Shown in pieces: positions 52,396-62,645 of a DNA stretch of 64,000 nt. The stretch's first letter is position 1, and each line of letters opens with the position of its first letter. The stretch is from Parietichytrium sp. I65-24A (lineage: Eukaryota > Sar > Bigyra > Thraustochytrida > Thraustochytriidae): assembly GCA_012862575.1 (NCBI GenBank), contig BLSF01000002.1, forward strand, positions 558,001-622,000. The letters are read 5' to 3'. A program made the position numbers and the translations under genes. The notes below the pieces were generated by a model. It was not told where the DNA came from. It saw only the letters and a list, made by a program, of their open reading frames with translations, and searched no databases.

Positions 52396-52854
52396 TTAGT
52401 TCGTGTTGAAGCTCTCCCCGCATCCACAGTTTCCCTTGGCGTTTGGATTTTCGAAGCGGAATTCGGCCGCGAGCTCATCCTCGTGATAATCCATCGTAGT
52501 CCCGATCAAGTGCATCAGCGCCTTCGGGTCGATGACCACCGTCACGCCATCCTTCTCCACTTTGTCGCTAAACTTTTCTATTTTGTCCGCGTAGTTGAGT
52601 GTGTACGAGAGACCGTTGCACCCTCTGCGGCGAACCCCGAGCTTGACCCCAACCGCATCGGGCTTCCTCGATAGCAGCGCCTTGATGCGATCTACCGCAG
52701 CGTCTGTCAGCTTGATGGGGTCTGGGAGCTGTCTCCTTCGGGAAAACTTGTTCTCCTCCACGGCATGCGCTGCAGCTCCAGACAGCCATCTCCGCTGCGA
52801 CACTCCCAATTTCGTTGCCCCGAAACACCGAGCCGCGCCAAGTCTGAGAGCCAT
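52396..52854 (-). CDS. ISCA1: ISCA1-type mitochondrial iron-sulfur assembly protein
   Basis: A 152-residue A-type carrier for Fe-S cluster delivery. The three conserved ligands are in place: C79 in RRRGCNGLSY, and C143 and C145 in GNCGCGESF at the C-terminus. The core PIKLTDAAVDRIKALL...VGVKLGVRRRGC is typical of HesB/IscA/ISCA1. The first 30 residues are rich in Arg, Ala and Ser with no acidic residue (MALRLGAARCFGATKLGVSQ), a good mitochondrial presequence. ISCA1 works with ISCA2 and IBA57 in making [4Fe-4S] clusters. ISCA1 rather than ISCA2 is favoured by the MHLIGTTMDY segment. Confidence 0.92.
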   Translation of the reverse strand: MALRLGAARCFGATKLGVSQRRWLSGAAAHAVEENKFSRRRQLPDPIKLTDAAVDRIKALLSRKPDAVGVKLGVRRRGCNGLSYTLNYADKIEKFSDKVEKDGVTVVIDPKALMHLIGTTMDYHEDELAAEFRFENPNAKGNCGCGESFNTN

Positions 52855-53706
52855 TTCGCCGCTCTTTCTCGCTCTTTCTCGCTCTTTCTCGCACTTTTTG
52901 CTCTTTCCCTCCCGCTCTCCTTCCTCAACTCCGACGTGCGGATTTCGCCAAGCTCTCCCGTGACTTGAGTCGTTGCAAAACCGATCTCAGCGACTGCGGA
53001 ACGTTCTCCGGCAATCAACTTCTGTGCGGTCTCCTCTTCCTCGTTGCTGTGCGTACGCGTTACGGTGTTGTGGGTGTGCGCGAGGACCTTCGGGTACTGT
53101 GGGGAAGTGGGGAATGTTACGGGATGTGAAAGAAAGGTGAAAGGGGTTGGTCAGTTGTTTGGTAGAATGAATCCGAAGTGCACTTTTTCCGTGTGCGGAT
53201 GTTAGCAGACCCATGATCCGAGACCAATGTTTACTCTAATTGTAGTCAATCACTCCCTTCGACACCGTGTGCGAGAACTTCGCGCCACGTTTTTTTGTTT
53301 CAGCCTGGTTCAGCCAGGCCTCACCCTAAGCTAGAACTACCGACTTTCACTAGTTAGCGCGATTCGAGAAATGCGCGTCACAGATGCACCCTCTGTGACG
53401 TACACACGCTTCATTAATCTACTGTACCTCGAGTAATAAGGACGTCCTTTACGTCACTATGTCCAGGAGTCCGTGCATACTTTTTTGAGACCTTAGGATA
53501 CCTTATGAATCACTTATATAGGATGTGTGACAGTAGTCTTGAGTGTGCAGGGTACGCGAGGATCCACCAAAGTGTACTCGCTTTCAAGTTAAAGGTTTAT
53601 GTTGATTGGCCAGTACAATCTCAAAATCAGCAAGTACGCGAGAAAAAAAAGCGGAATAATCCATATTGTAGGTGGGAAAGTAGGTAGTCAATATTGAAGG
53701 AGAGAG
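52855..53706. other. Divergent promoter region, ISCA1 / OTU
   Basis: Starts with three perfect 10-bp GCTCTTTCTC units at 52861-52890, just ahead of the ISCA1-type ATG on its leader side. The rest shows no gene. A frame reading from 52707 to 53018 on the minus strand has no domain. Confidence 0.5.
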
Positions 53707-54564
53707 ATGAGCTCGGAGAAGGAGCAGCAGCAACTTCGTGAACTCTTGGCGAGGAAGCAAAATGCGGAACGTAAAGAGGTGAATAAGCGCTGCAATGAAC
53801 GGTTGAGCGGCAAAAAGGGTCCAGAGAGGGCTGCTGTGGAGAAGGAAAATGCCACAGAACTTGAAGAGCTGGCAAAGAGGCACGCCGCAGAGCTCGAAGC
53901 CTTTGCGAAAGGCGAGCCCATTGAGGGCTTGAGCCTCGAGCTTCCTGCGAAGAAGGAAAATCCCGTGGGCGCAAACGGAAAGCCTTTGACAAAGTCACAG
54001 CGGCGGCACCAACAGCAAAAGGAGAAGGAGGCGCAGATGGAGAAAGCCAGACAAGACATTAGGGACGGGGCTGGGCCATCGGCAAGGGATATTGAACTTG
54101 AACGTCTTGGAAAGCAGCTGAATGAGCTAAAGCTAGATTTGAAGGAAGTAGAAGGCGATGGCCACTGCATGTACCGAGCTGTGGCGGACCAGCTGATCCA
54201 GTCCGGCAGCTCGAGCATCAATGCAGAGACGAAGGATCCGCACATTACCCTACGGCACATGTGCGCGCAATTCATGAAGGAGCATCGCTATGAATTCGAG
54301 CCTTTCCTTGCTGGCGAGAGCGACGCCGACACCATTCCCTTTGATAAATACGTTGACAAGATTAAAAACACCTCCGAATGGGGAGGACAGATGGAGCTTC
54401 GAGCTCTAGCCGGGGCATTGCAGACCCCGATCCGCGTCCTCGATCCAGACACCTCAGCGCCACTCATCATGGGGGAGGACTTTCCCGGCCAGCCGCTCAC
54501 CATCACTTTCCACCGCCACTTTCTCACCCTCGGAGAGCATTACAACTCTGTAAAACCAAGATAA
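53707..54564 (+). CDS. OTUD6B: OTUD6-type deubiquitinase
   Basis: A 285-residue OTU cysteine protease. The N-terminal 145 residues form a charged helical region (RELLARKQNAERKEV, KSQRRHQQQKEKEAQ), as in OTUD6A/B. The OTU domain spans about 146-285: EGDGHCMYRA with D151 and catalytic C154, GEWGG-like SEWGGQMELRALAGAL, and the C-terminal LGEHYNSV with catalytic H278. All catalytic residues are present, so it should remove ubiquitin. OTUD6B has been linked with translation and the proteasome in animals. The start is the first ATG; an upstream frame is short. Confidence 0.93.
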   Translation: MSSEKEQQQLRELLARKQNAERKEVNKRCNERLSGKKGPERAAVEKENATELEELAKRHAAELEAFAKGEPIEGLSLELPAKKENPVGANGKPLTKSQRRHQQQKEKEAQMEKARQDIRDGAGPSARDIELERLGKQLNELKLDLKEVEGDGHCMYRAVADQLIQSGSSSINAETKDPHITLRHMCAQFMKEHRYEFEPFLAGESDADTIPFDKYVDKIKNTSEWGGQMELRALAGALQTPIRVLDPDTSAPLIMGEDFPGQPLTITFHRHFLTLGEHYNSVKPR

Positions 54565-55227
54565 TCAATCTCCTTCCATGTGTGCATCCAACTTACCATG
54601 CTCTCCACTTTACAAAACGCCGGCGATCGCGAGCTCGGCACGATACCGTAGCTCGTGTTTCTTTCCAACACCTCCATCTGCGGCAGTCAATTCATCATTT
54701 TCACCGCTCTCCGCTCAGTCTCTTCAGTCTCTTCAGTCTCTTCAGTCGTGTGAACATGTGTGAAACCATGTGAACCCTCGTCCATTCTCAGGTCATCATT
54801 AGGTCAGCTATGCGCATTCGGTAGTCGAGCTGGTCGAGCTGACAATTTTCGAATTCTCGTTTTGAATTTGGCTCATCTTAATTGCCTGTTGGACCATGTT
54901 GGACCACTTGGAGCAAGTGTCTTACTGCTCTTGGACCAACCAAGCGCGCGGGAGGAACGAGTGAGAGCGTAGTTAGTGTCAAGGAACTGGCTGGGCCGTG
55001 CAAAGCTCAAAGCTCAAAGCTCAGAGCTCTTGTCGCTTGACTCTAGCCATAGCAATTTGCCACCGGTGGCTGGGATTGCAGTGGACCATTTGACGGCTTT
55101 GGCGGTGCGGCGAGTAGCGGGAAGCAGAGAGCGGCAGGCAGGTGAACGGCTGAAGACCGCCAAGCGCCGAAAGGGAAAGGCTGGCAGTGGACGGAGGAAA
55201 GGGGCGGGGAGAAATAGTGTTCGAGGG
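54565..55227. other. Spacer before RING gene
   Basis: Contains four TCTTCAGTC units at 54717-54747 and four AAAGCTC-type units at 55002-55028. The frame at 54976-55227 is continuous with the RING gene but begins with GTG. Confidence 0.5.
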
Positions 55228-56442
55228 ATGAGCAGAAGAGGCCAAAAGCTTGCCCTACTGGGCAAGTCCATGTCGGAGAAGCACGATACACAGAGTGGGG
55301 CGAACTGGATCAAAGGCCCGGAAACTCTGCCGTCCAGAAACCCGCTCTCCAGTGCGGCTTCGTTTTATGCGAGTGTGGCTAATGAAGAGCTCGCGTCTTT
55401 GAATTTAATGGAAGGCCCGCAGGTCGGTGGCTTTGGCGGAGAGGACTCGCGCGCAAGTGCGGGCTCCGGGTATCTTGACTTTGGGAATGAAAACTCAAAC
55501 TGCAGTGCCATGTGGCCAGCAACTTCGAGCTGCTGTTCGGATAGCTCCGCAAAACATTCCTACACCAACCGGGTGTCGACGCCGAAGAGTGGGTCCCAAG
55601 ACCGGTCACGTGGCCAGCTGCCGACTTTGGCACATGCAGTAAACTCCAAACGCTCCTCAGACCCTGCCGAAGACAGCAGACCGAGCAAGAGACAAGAAAT
55701 TGTAAAGAGAGAAACGCCATACGACCCGCAAACTGCCGAGGAAGAATACCGTGCGAACGACTCAACATTTGTGTCTGAAGTTGACAGAAAGGTTCTGCGC
55801 ACAAAGAGGAACAAAGCGGAGAGCTTCAAGCGCGCGTTTGAGGACGAGTGGAAGGCGCAGCAGTCAAAGACTTCAAAGGTTCTTGCAGCAATCGAGGCTT
55901 CCTTTCAGAAGAAGATATCAGATGACAAACGGCGAGAAGATGCTGCGCATGACATTTGGGACTTTCAGGTGAAAAAGGCACGCAAACAGGTGGAGTCGCT
56001 GCAAGCCAAACAGGAGGCTGCGAGGGAAGAAGCTGAAGAGGTAGAACGGCAAATCGAAAGGTACCAGATGTGCGCCAGTGAGCTGAGCAAATGCGAAAGT
56101 GTAGACGAGGTCCATCAACGGCTCGGTAAGTTTTCTATTTACAAAGAGTGTGGGTGCTGAACAAATTCAGTCTAATGCTTTGTTTGTTTGTTGTTCCCGA
56201 AAATGACTACAGAGAGTCTCATGACTGCAGCGAAATCCATTCGTCTCGCAAAGGATGCGAAAATCAAGGAACATCAGGATCAGCTCCTTTGCGTTGTGTG
56301 CAGCAGCTGTCCTCGTTCACAGCTGTTTCTTCCGTGCAAACACTTGTGCACGTGTACCACGTGTTCTGGCCGCCTGCAACGCAAGCAGTGTCCTTTATGC
56401 CGAGAGGCCATACAACAGATCATCGAGGTTATCATTGCATGA
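55228..56442 (+). CDS. Coiled-coil protein with C-terminal RING finger (IAP-type)
   Basis: Exons 55228-56125 and 56213-56442 flank an 87-nt intron (GTAAGT donor) and give 375 residues. Residues 1-180 are Ser/Gly/Cys-rich and probably disordered. A long charged helix runs over about 200-300 (HDIWDFQVKKARKQVESLQ; EEAEEVERQIERYQM). The second exon supplies the RING at 326-362, CVVC...LPCKHLCTCTTC...CPLC, with C3HC4 ligand spacing like inhibitor-of-apoptosis-type RINGs. Its likely role is an E3 ubiquitin ligase; partners are unknown. The frame upstream to 54976 starts at GTG, so the ATG at 55228 is used. A start at MSEKH (14 codons in) is also possible. Confidence 0.85.
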
Positions 56443-56814
56443 GCCTGATCACGATCCCAAGAGATGTACCGCTATGCCCGACATCTTGTTCTGAAAATTC
56501 TGAGATGTTCCATTCCTCCAGCACCTATCGAAAACTGCGTAGAGGTCGCTAGATGGTGCACACGAACAGAGAATCCCGTGCCATTGTTAGTCGCACGAGA
56601 GCTGTCCTCACGCTGTGACGTTAGCAATGGCTACCGTATTTTTCTGATTCTGGTGCCATGAGACATCATGAGACTGGATGTTGGTGGAATTGGGGATGTG
56701 TGTGGTGTGCGCCGCCATCATCAGGGCTGGTATTCGACGCGTGTCCACACCGAAAGGAGAGCAAGGGAAGGCAGGCAGACAGGAACAAGGATTCATCCAA
56801 AGGCGACAGGAACG
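56443..56814. other. Spacer, possible 5' extension of the peroxidase
   Basis: The peroxidase frame is open from an ATG at 56668, which would add 49 Arg/Gly-rich residues (MRLDVGGIGDVCG...). I prefer the later ATG at 56815. Nothing else is visible here. Confidence 0.45.
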
Positions 56815-57906
56815 ATGGGCGCCCTTTTTGGCAAGCTGGTGAACAAGGCGAAGGAGGAGCAGGAGGCCAGAAAATCTGTGAGGGCTAGTCTCGTTCCTGC
56901 AAAGGGAGAGCAGGTGGAGGAGACAACTGCAGATGTTGACTGGGACGCCGTGAAGGAAGACCTGCTGGCCATAATGGACAGCGACTCATACGACGATGGG
57001 AGCTACGCGCCTGTTTTGATCCGGTTGGGGTGGCATAGCTCTGGTACGTTTGACCCGAACGCGGATTTGAAAGGTGGTTCGAACAACGCTGGAATGAGAT
57101 TCGGCCCTGAGAAGAACGACCCAGAGAACAATGGTTTGAAACTAGCTCGCGACCTCCTGCTCCCTATCAAGAAAAAATATCCGCAGGTCAGCTATGCAGA
57201 CTTGTGGATCTTAGCCGCTTTCACCGCGCTTGAGCACACCGGGGGTCCATCCATCGAGTTTACCCCAGGTAGGCAGGACGGAAATGAAAAGGCATCCGTG
57301 CCAGCTGGTCGCCTGCCTGTCGCCGAATTCGGCCTTGAGGCTGGACTAGACAGCGAAGGACGCGTGAACGGGTGGGAGAAGCTCGCGCAACACATTCGTG
57401 ATGTGTTTGGGCGGATGGGATTCAGCGACCAAGAAACAGTTGCTCTCATCTGTGGAGGCCACGTGTATGGCAGATGTCACCGCGAGCACAGCGGATACAG
57501 CGGAGCGTGGGTCGAAAAGCCAACCGAGTTTTCCAATGAATTTGCTGCTGATTTGATGGAGGACGAGTGGATGTGTGTCGAAAGTGATACCCAGGTGGAT
57601 GGCGTGCAGATTCCTGAGGAGACCCGCCCAGCAAAGGGCAAAAGACAGTACATGTCGAAATGGGAGCCTTCCGACGAAGAGAAGGAAGCTGGAAAGCCAA
57701 ATCCTACTGAGATGGATGGCAAAAAGTTTGTCGTCACATACCAAATGATGCTGCCTTCCGACATGGTTCTGCTCTGGGACGATGAGTTTAGAGTTCATCT
57801 CGCAAAGTATGCCGAAGACGAGGAGCTTCTCAAGACCGATTTTGGTGTGGCTTACAAAAAGCTTGCAGAGCTCGGATGCCCCGGATGCCCCATGGCGGGC
57901 AAGTAA
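56815..57906 (+). CDS. APX: Ascorbate-type class I heme peroxidase
   Basis: A 363-residue protein. The distal site RLGWHSSGTFD (R70, W73, H74) and proximal site ICGGHVYGRCHREHSGYSG (H216) with W232 after it are complete. LPSDMVLLWDDEFR near the C-terminus carries the conserved Asp that orders the proximal site. Class I peroxidases reduce H2O2 with ascorbate or cytochrome c. The layout fits ascorbate peroxidase, including absence of the long N-terminal domain of catalase-peroxidases; ascorbate versus cytochrome c specificity cannot be read directly. The product ends in GCPGCPMAGK, a short Cys-bearing tail. ATG 56815 (MGALFGKLVNK) gives a normal length; the ATG at 56668 would add a 49-residue leader. 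Confidence 0.9.
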   Translation: MGALFGKLVNKAKEEQEARKSVRASLVPAKGEQVEETTADVDWDAVKEDLLAIMDSDSYDDGSYAPVLIRLGWHSSGTFDPNADLKGGSNNAGMRFGPEKNDPENNGLKLARDLLLPIKKKYPQVSYADLWILAAFTALEHTGGPSIEFTPGRQDGNEKASVPAGRLPVAEFGLEAGLDSEGRVNGWEKLAQHIRDVFGRMGFSDQETVALICGGHVYGRCHREHSGYSGAWVEKPTEFSNEFAADLMEDEWMCVESDTQVDGVQIPEETRPAKGKRQYMSKWEPSDEEKEAGKPNPTEMDGKKFVVTYQMMLPSDMVLLWDDEFRVHLAKYAEDEELLKTDFGVAYKKLAELGCPGCPMAGK

Positions 57907-58426
57907 AGCGCCTCGTACTCTCCTCGCACTCTCTCTTTGCTTGCTCTTTCAACAAAGCTACCCAACCTGTTCTCTCAAATCGACGTGCTTCAAGCGGTAA
58001 AGATACAAAAAAGGAACATAATTCAAAACAATACTCATCGTCACGTCTTTTGCCCTTTTCCCTCCGTACTCTCCTTCTCTAGATGCAGAGAACAGTGGGC
58101 CCGATGTGCCCTGAGATTCACTGTCTTCTCACAGTCTTCACATTTCGTCACTTCGTTCGAGTTTAGCAAAAGTAGTAGGCTTCGTACCGGTATTGCGAGC
58201 TTACCGGTACATGCTGAGAGTTCAAGGTTGTGTGGCAGGTTGCTCTGACGATCACCGAGACGTGCGGGCAGGTTGCGGCGCGCTTCCAAGATCTTGCTTG
58301 CGGTGGCGCGAGCCGAACGGCTGTGCGGTTGTCGAGGGTTGGTGGCTAAAAGTCGAACGTGGTTGTGGTTTAGTTTAGCTGAGGTGAGGCGGAGAAATCC
58401 AGAGCTCTGCTCGAGGAGTGGGAAAG
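57907..58426. other. Spacer between peroxidase and sulfotransferase genes
   Basis: About 520 bp. One CTCACAGTC word lies at 58128-58136. TACCGGTA palindromes occur at about 58186 and 58202. No gene. Confidence 0.4.
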
Positions 58427-59740
58427 ATGCCGTGGCTCATCAAGGATAAAGTGCTATTCATTCACGTGCCTCGGTGCGGGGGGACGTCGATCACAAAGCA
58501 CCACAAAGTCGGGCAAAAGGCGCGGAAGGGCCTGAATCCGTACTACAAAATCGGCCTCATTTACTATTACTACAGATACCGGCTTTTGGAAAACGCAAAC
58601 TTTCCGCTCTTCTCGTACGAGAATGGCCTTGTTCTCATACAACTCGTGACAGCCATCTTCATCTACTTCTTTGTGTACCCGCCAATTCCGGCGCCGTATG
58701 TGATGTGGAGCACAGCGTCATTCACTTTTATCATGTCCACAATTGTATTTACCGCCCCAATTATGATGAGGATCAACACCTTTAGATGGCTCCTTATGGT
58801 CTTTCAAAGCAAAGTAATGTGCGGCTTTGGCGGAGAGACAAAGTATATGGTGGGCACGAATGACAAGGGTTATTTATTTCACCTCACGGCAGCAAGAGCG
58901 ATCAACTACGGATATGTGACCAAAGAAGAAGTGAACAGATGTGCGTTTTCAATCGTTCGCAACCCGTACAGTCGGATGGTGAGCATGTTTGAGTACAATC
59001 GGCGACCTTTTGAAACGTTTGACCACTTTGTTCGAGCGTTTTACAAGGACTACCACAACATATACATTGGGAAAAACACGTGTGAATGCGCCGAGATTTA
59101 CTGCCACATCTTGCCGATGTTTGAATACACTCATCAGGATGGAGAGCAGATCATCTCATGTGTAATAAAGCAAGAGCACTTGAAAAAGCTAGTAGCCACT
59201 GACTGGGAGGGTTCAAACGTCCCCGTGGACATCCAACAGGCTCTGACTGGAATTCCCCATGCGAATCGCAGAAGTCGGCAGGTGGCCTGGCAGCAGTACT
59301 ATTCTCAGGAAACCATGGATATGGTCTATGAAATGTACTCCAAAGATTTCGAAATCTTTGGGTACGAAGTCACCATCTCAGGAAGGCCGGACCTTGTGTT
59401 GGAGGAGGCAGTAATTGCTGCTGCAAGTAAAGTTCATCGAGGATCGGCTTATATCCGTGTGGCGGGTCAGTCCAGAAAGCTTGATGAGGCGGACGGTCGG
59501 CGAGCCAGGGTTCGCTCCACGGACGAGCAGGAGTCAGACGACAGCGACGAAGGTGTGGATCTTGAAGCAAACGCAGCGACTTCAATAAAGTCCACGAGTA
59601 TGAAAAAGACTGTAGAGCTGGAGACATTGCCCCTGAAGGATGACGCCGAGTGTGAAGCTGGGCAAGCCACGCACGAGATAAGCAATGACGAGAGTTCGGC
59701 GCGTAAAGAAGCGTCAGTCTTTCTCCTTGCACAAACATGA
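58427..59740 (+). CDS. Sulfotransferase-family protein with internal membrane hairpin
   Basis: A 437-residue protein from the ATG at 58427. The 5'-phosphosulfate loop is FIHVPRCGGTSITK (11-24), close to the N-terminus. The 3'-phosphate box is FSIVRNPYSRMVSMFEY (174-190). Between them, two hydrophobic segments at about 66-84 and 94-113, separated by a Pro-rich turn (PPIPAP), form a likely membrane hairpin. The family sulfates glycans or other substrates using PAPS, normally in the Golgi lumen with a single N-terminal anchor, so this layout is unusual. After about residue 330 the tail is acidic and Ser-rich. PAPS use is inferred from the two motifs; the substrate is unknown. Confidence 0.82.
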   Translation: MPWLIKDKVLFIHVPRCGGTSITKHHKVGQKARKGLNPYYKIGLIYYYYRYRLLENANFPLFSYENGLVLIQLVTAIFIYFFVYPPIPAPYVMWSTASFTFIMSTIVFTAPIMMRINTFRWLLMVFQSKVMCGFGGETKYMVGTNDKGYLFHLTAARAINYGYVTKEEVNRCAFSIVRNPYSRMVSMFEYNRRPFETFDHFVRAFYKDYHNIYIGKNTCECAEIYCHILPMFEYTHQDGEQIISCVIKQEHLKKLVATDWEGSNVPVDIQQALTGIPHANRRSRQVAWQQYYSQETMDMVYEMYSKDFEIFGYEVTISGRPDLVLEEAVIAAASKVHRGSAYIRVAGQSRKLDEADGRRARVRSTDEQESDDSDEGVDLEANAATSIKSTSMKKTVELETLPLKDDAECEAGQATHEISNDESSARKEASVFLLAQT

Positions 59741-60993
59741 TTTTGTCCTGTGTTCTTGTTCCAGTTGTTTATTTGTTTTCAAGTCAAAAAAAAACTAAAA
59801 AAACCATTTCTCACTTTTTCATTTCTGTTTTTTTCTTTCACTGTAAATCATCATGAATGATTCATACTCACAGTCCCAGAGCCTCTGCCAGTGCCACAGT
59901 GCAGATGGATCCCAACGACATGATCCATCATTTCATTCATTGAACAGATAGAAGTCGCCATAGCTAGCAGTAATTTTGTAGTAACCGCAGTATCAGCCGT
60001 AACCTAACCTAACTGAATTGCTAATGTTTCCAGTAACTGTCGTATTATACTACGCTGACTAGAACTCTGTCACACTTGATTAAAGGCTGGTGGGTATGGT
60101 TTTCAATAGTCCTGGTACCAGTTGCATTGATCCAAGAATACTCTTGCTTCTTTCGCCAGCTCTACTTCTAGCTCTGAGCGTAGCGAGTGAATAGGGAGCT
60201 CATATCACCCTTACCCTGTCCCAGGCACACGCAGAGGGGCTAACCCTCAGCTACTTCTTTCTATCTATTACCCATAGAGCTTGAGTAAAGTCGACACAAC
60301 AATAGTGAATGGTTACATCGATCCTATGACTCTCAACTTATGGCGTAATGCCCTCCTCCAGCTCCTACACGAATCCTAACACATTCCAGTATCCCCCTCC
60401 AAGTCTTATCCTTTTAATTAAAGGACAGTAAAGTAGCCAACATTATCGACCTCCTATGCCTTTGTTTTTGGTTTCTTTTTTTCCGTCTCCCTTCGTTTTT
60501 TTCCCCCTTCAATAACGAACTCTACTCGATCACATAACTGCCGCGTACCCCACACTTCGTGCCGCGTACCCCCGACTCGGGACGGAAAGAGGCAATAGAG
60601 GCTGGCGCGAAAGTTGCGGAGGAGCGCAGCGCGGAGGAAAAGGGTGGAAGTGAGTGGTGTGGGCTCGTCAGAGAGGCAATTCAAAGGGGGGAAAAATTAT
60701 TGGTGCTTTTATTTGTGCGCTGTTTCGCAGAGGGACGGGGAGACAAGAATCGCCAAGTGTGCGCGAGTGTGCTTTAGGACGGGCTGGAAATTAAAATTTA
60801 GTTACTCGTGGTGAATTTTAGGTCCTTTTGCTTGGAGACACGGGCGAATAGATCGAGAAGGTGAAGGAAGGAAGAAGGAAAGAGGAGCGACGTGCAGCTT
60901 GCTTTTGATTTTTTGGTTGGGAGGCGCGGAAAACGAGTTTGGTGATATATTTGAGAGCAAAGGTGCACTGGGGGGTTGTAGGAGTAAAAGGAA
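59741..60993. other. 1.25-kb gene-poor interval
   Basis: A short A-rich patch and CTCACAGTC at 59867-59875 follow the sulfotransferase. The rest has no gene or clear repeat. Two short frames at 60559 and 60614 lack domains. Confidence 0.4.
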
Positions 60994-61941
60994 ATGGAAA
61001 TCGGAGCGAATGAAGAGGAGGCTGCTCGGGCAATCGCGTCCATTGCGCCAAGGGAGCAGAGCAGAATGGGCACGAGGAGCAGAGATCATCTTCCTCAACA
61101 GCACACGCCAGACATGAATGAAAAGCTGCAAATTTTAAGAAGAGTTGGACAAACCCCACCACACAACAACGGAGCGGACTCGAATTCGATGGATTCCTCA
61201 CCAGGGTTATCGGAATTTCCATCTGCCCTTCTGCAACGAAACATTTACGGCGGCACAGCAGAAGATTCTGAAGCTTCCATTGTGACGAGGTCAGGACTGA
61301 ATCTCCAGCGCAGCAAAGTTAAAAAAGCCAATGGCACGAGGCTCGCAAGCGCATCGCGTTACAAGCCTACCTTTAGTTCGGAATACTCGCACAGTCAATA
61401 CAATGAAGGAGGCGCAGATGGCCATCTCGCTGGGACAAAACGAAAACGCCAAAGCGACACGGGGGACGCCGAGGACTCTCATGGTGGGGGACGCTCAGGA
61501 GACAAGCCGTATTTTTCTGAGCCAGCAGAGCTTCCAAAACGACACGATGGCAGCAAGATCTTTTCGGACTACTTTCTCGCGTCCAAGAATTTGTACAAAG
61601 CACGCCTTTCCAAACACGTTCGCTTCGCGCAGATTTTGGAAAAGGACAAAACCGCAGAGAGTTCTGCAGGTGCGCAAGAATTTGAAAGGAAATCTCGATT
61701 CTCTTTTAAACAAGACGGAATCAAGGCGCTCGGCCAGGTGCTCGATGTGTTCTGTGAAGGAATCTTTCATGAGCTTGCGCGCACAGCTGCTGCGAAAAGC
61801 ACAAATAGGAGATCCTCGTCACAACATGACTCGTCTGGGGCAGTGCTGACCTCGAAAGACGTCCAGGATGTTCTTTCCACTTTGGATTTTGGCTGCATAA
61901 ATGTCGCTGGCAAATCTACCACGAAGCGAAGCGGTACATAG
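60994..61941 (+). CDS. Basic, disordered protein with C-terminal histone-fold-like region
   Basis: A 315-residue protein from the first ATG. Residues 1-190 are rich in Ser, Arg, Gly and Asn with a Lys/Arg cluster (GTKRKRQSD at about 147-155) that could be a nuclear signal. Residues about 235-305 look like a histone fold: a long helix ALGQVLDVFCEGIFHELARTAAAK, a Ser-rich insert, then LTSKDVQDVLSTLDF, the family-typical loop 2 plus helix 3. Such domains occur in TAFs, CENP and NF-Y proteins. I cannot assign the member. It converges on the next gene with a 176-bp gap. Confidence 0.65.
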   Translation: MEIGANEEEAARAIASIAPREQSRMGTRSRDHLPQQHTPDMNEKLQILRRVGQTPPHNNGADSNSMDSSPGLSEFPSALLQRNIYGGTAEDSEASIVTRSGLNLQRSKVKKANGTRLASASRYKPTFSSEYSHSQYNEGGADGHLAGTKRKRQSDTGDAEDSHGGGRSGDKPYFSEPAELPKRHDGSKIFSDYFLASKNLYKARLSKHVRFAQILEKDKTAESSAGAQEFERKSRFSFKQDGIKALGQVLDVFCEGIFHELARTAAAKSTNRRSSSQHDSSGAVLTSKDVQDVLSTLDFGCINVAGKSTTKRSGT

Positions 61942-62117
61942 AGCATTCCTCTCTCACGCAATTACCAGAGCTACGCAGCCACAGCTATGAGAGCCACTGC
62001 GGACGATTTTACAGACCGTGTGCGTGAAAGAAACGGTGAAATTGTCAGAGGAGTCTGACTGACCGACTGTTCAGCATTTTGCTAGTCGCAGACTCTGCAG
62101 CAAGTAGAAACAACCGC

Positions 62118-62645
62118 TTATGCCAAGCTATTCGCGAGCATCTGCTCGAATTCGAGGGATTTTTCAATCTCCTCTCGCAACATATCTGGCACCGTGCCCA
62201 AGAGGCCTGCCGTAGCTTTGGGATCTTGATCCTCGGCAGCCAGCCCGACTACCTCGGGGCCATCTTCACCTCCTTTTTGCGGCCCCTTTTCCTGGAGTTC
62301 GGGGTATTTGTTCCCAATCCTCTTAACGACATCCTCGTGAGTGTACCACGAGAATGCACTTGTCGGCTCTAAAGTTTGAAAAATGTTTTGCTTCTCTTCC
62401 TTTGAACCACCAGCCTTTTCAGCTTTAAGCGGAGAAGACCCAAGCACATCCGCTGAAGACTCTACTGTTTCGCGCGCACGTTTACTCCCTCGTGACGGAG
62501 AAAAGTTCGGAGGCCCGTCGAGTAGAAACCAGCTATTCAGTGGGTTGGAGCCCTCCTCTTGATGATGGGACTGCGTCGCTGCTCTCTGGCCAAAAGTCGT
62601 AGGTCGATCTGTGGCAAGCGAGTTGCCTGTGGCCCCAAAGAGCAT
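62118..62645 (-). CDS. Small protein, unrecognised
   Basis: A 175-residue frame starting at the ATG at 62645 (the frame above begins with GTG). The N-terminal 75 residues are Gln/Ser/Pro-rich. A compact segment (SAFSWYTHEDVVKRIGNKYP) at about 96-115 and a C-terminal helix (EEIEKSLEFEQMLANSLA) look protein-like. No family is recognisable and no targeting signal is seen. It is convergent with the histone-fold gene. Confidence 0.6.
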   Translation of the reverse strand: MLFGATGNSLATDRPTTFGQRAATQSHHQEEGSNPLNSWFLLDGPPNFSPSRGSKRARETVESSADVLGSSPLKAEKAGGSKEEKQNIFQTLEPTSAFSWYTHEDVVKRIGNKYPELQEKGPQKGGEDGPEVVGLAAEDQDPKATAGLLGTVPDMLREEIEKSLEFEQMLANSLA

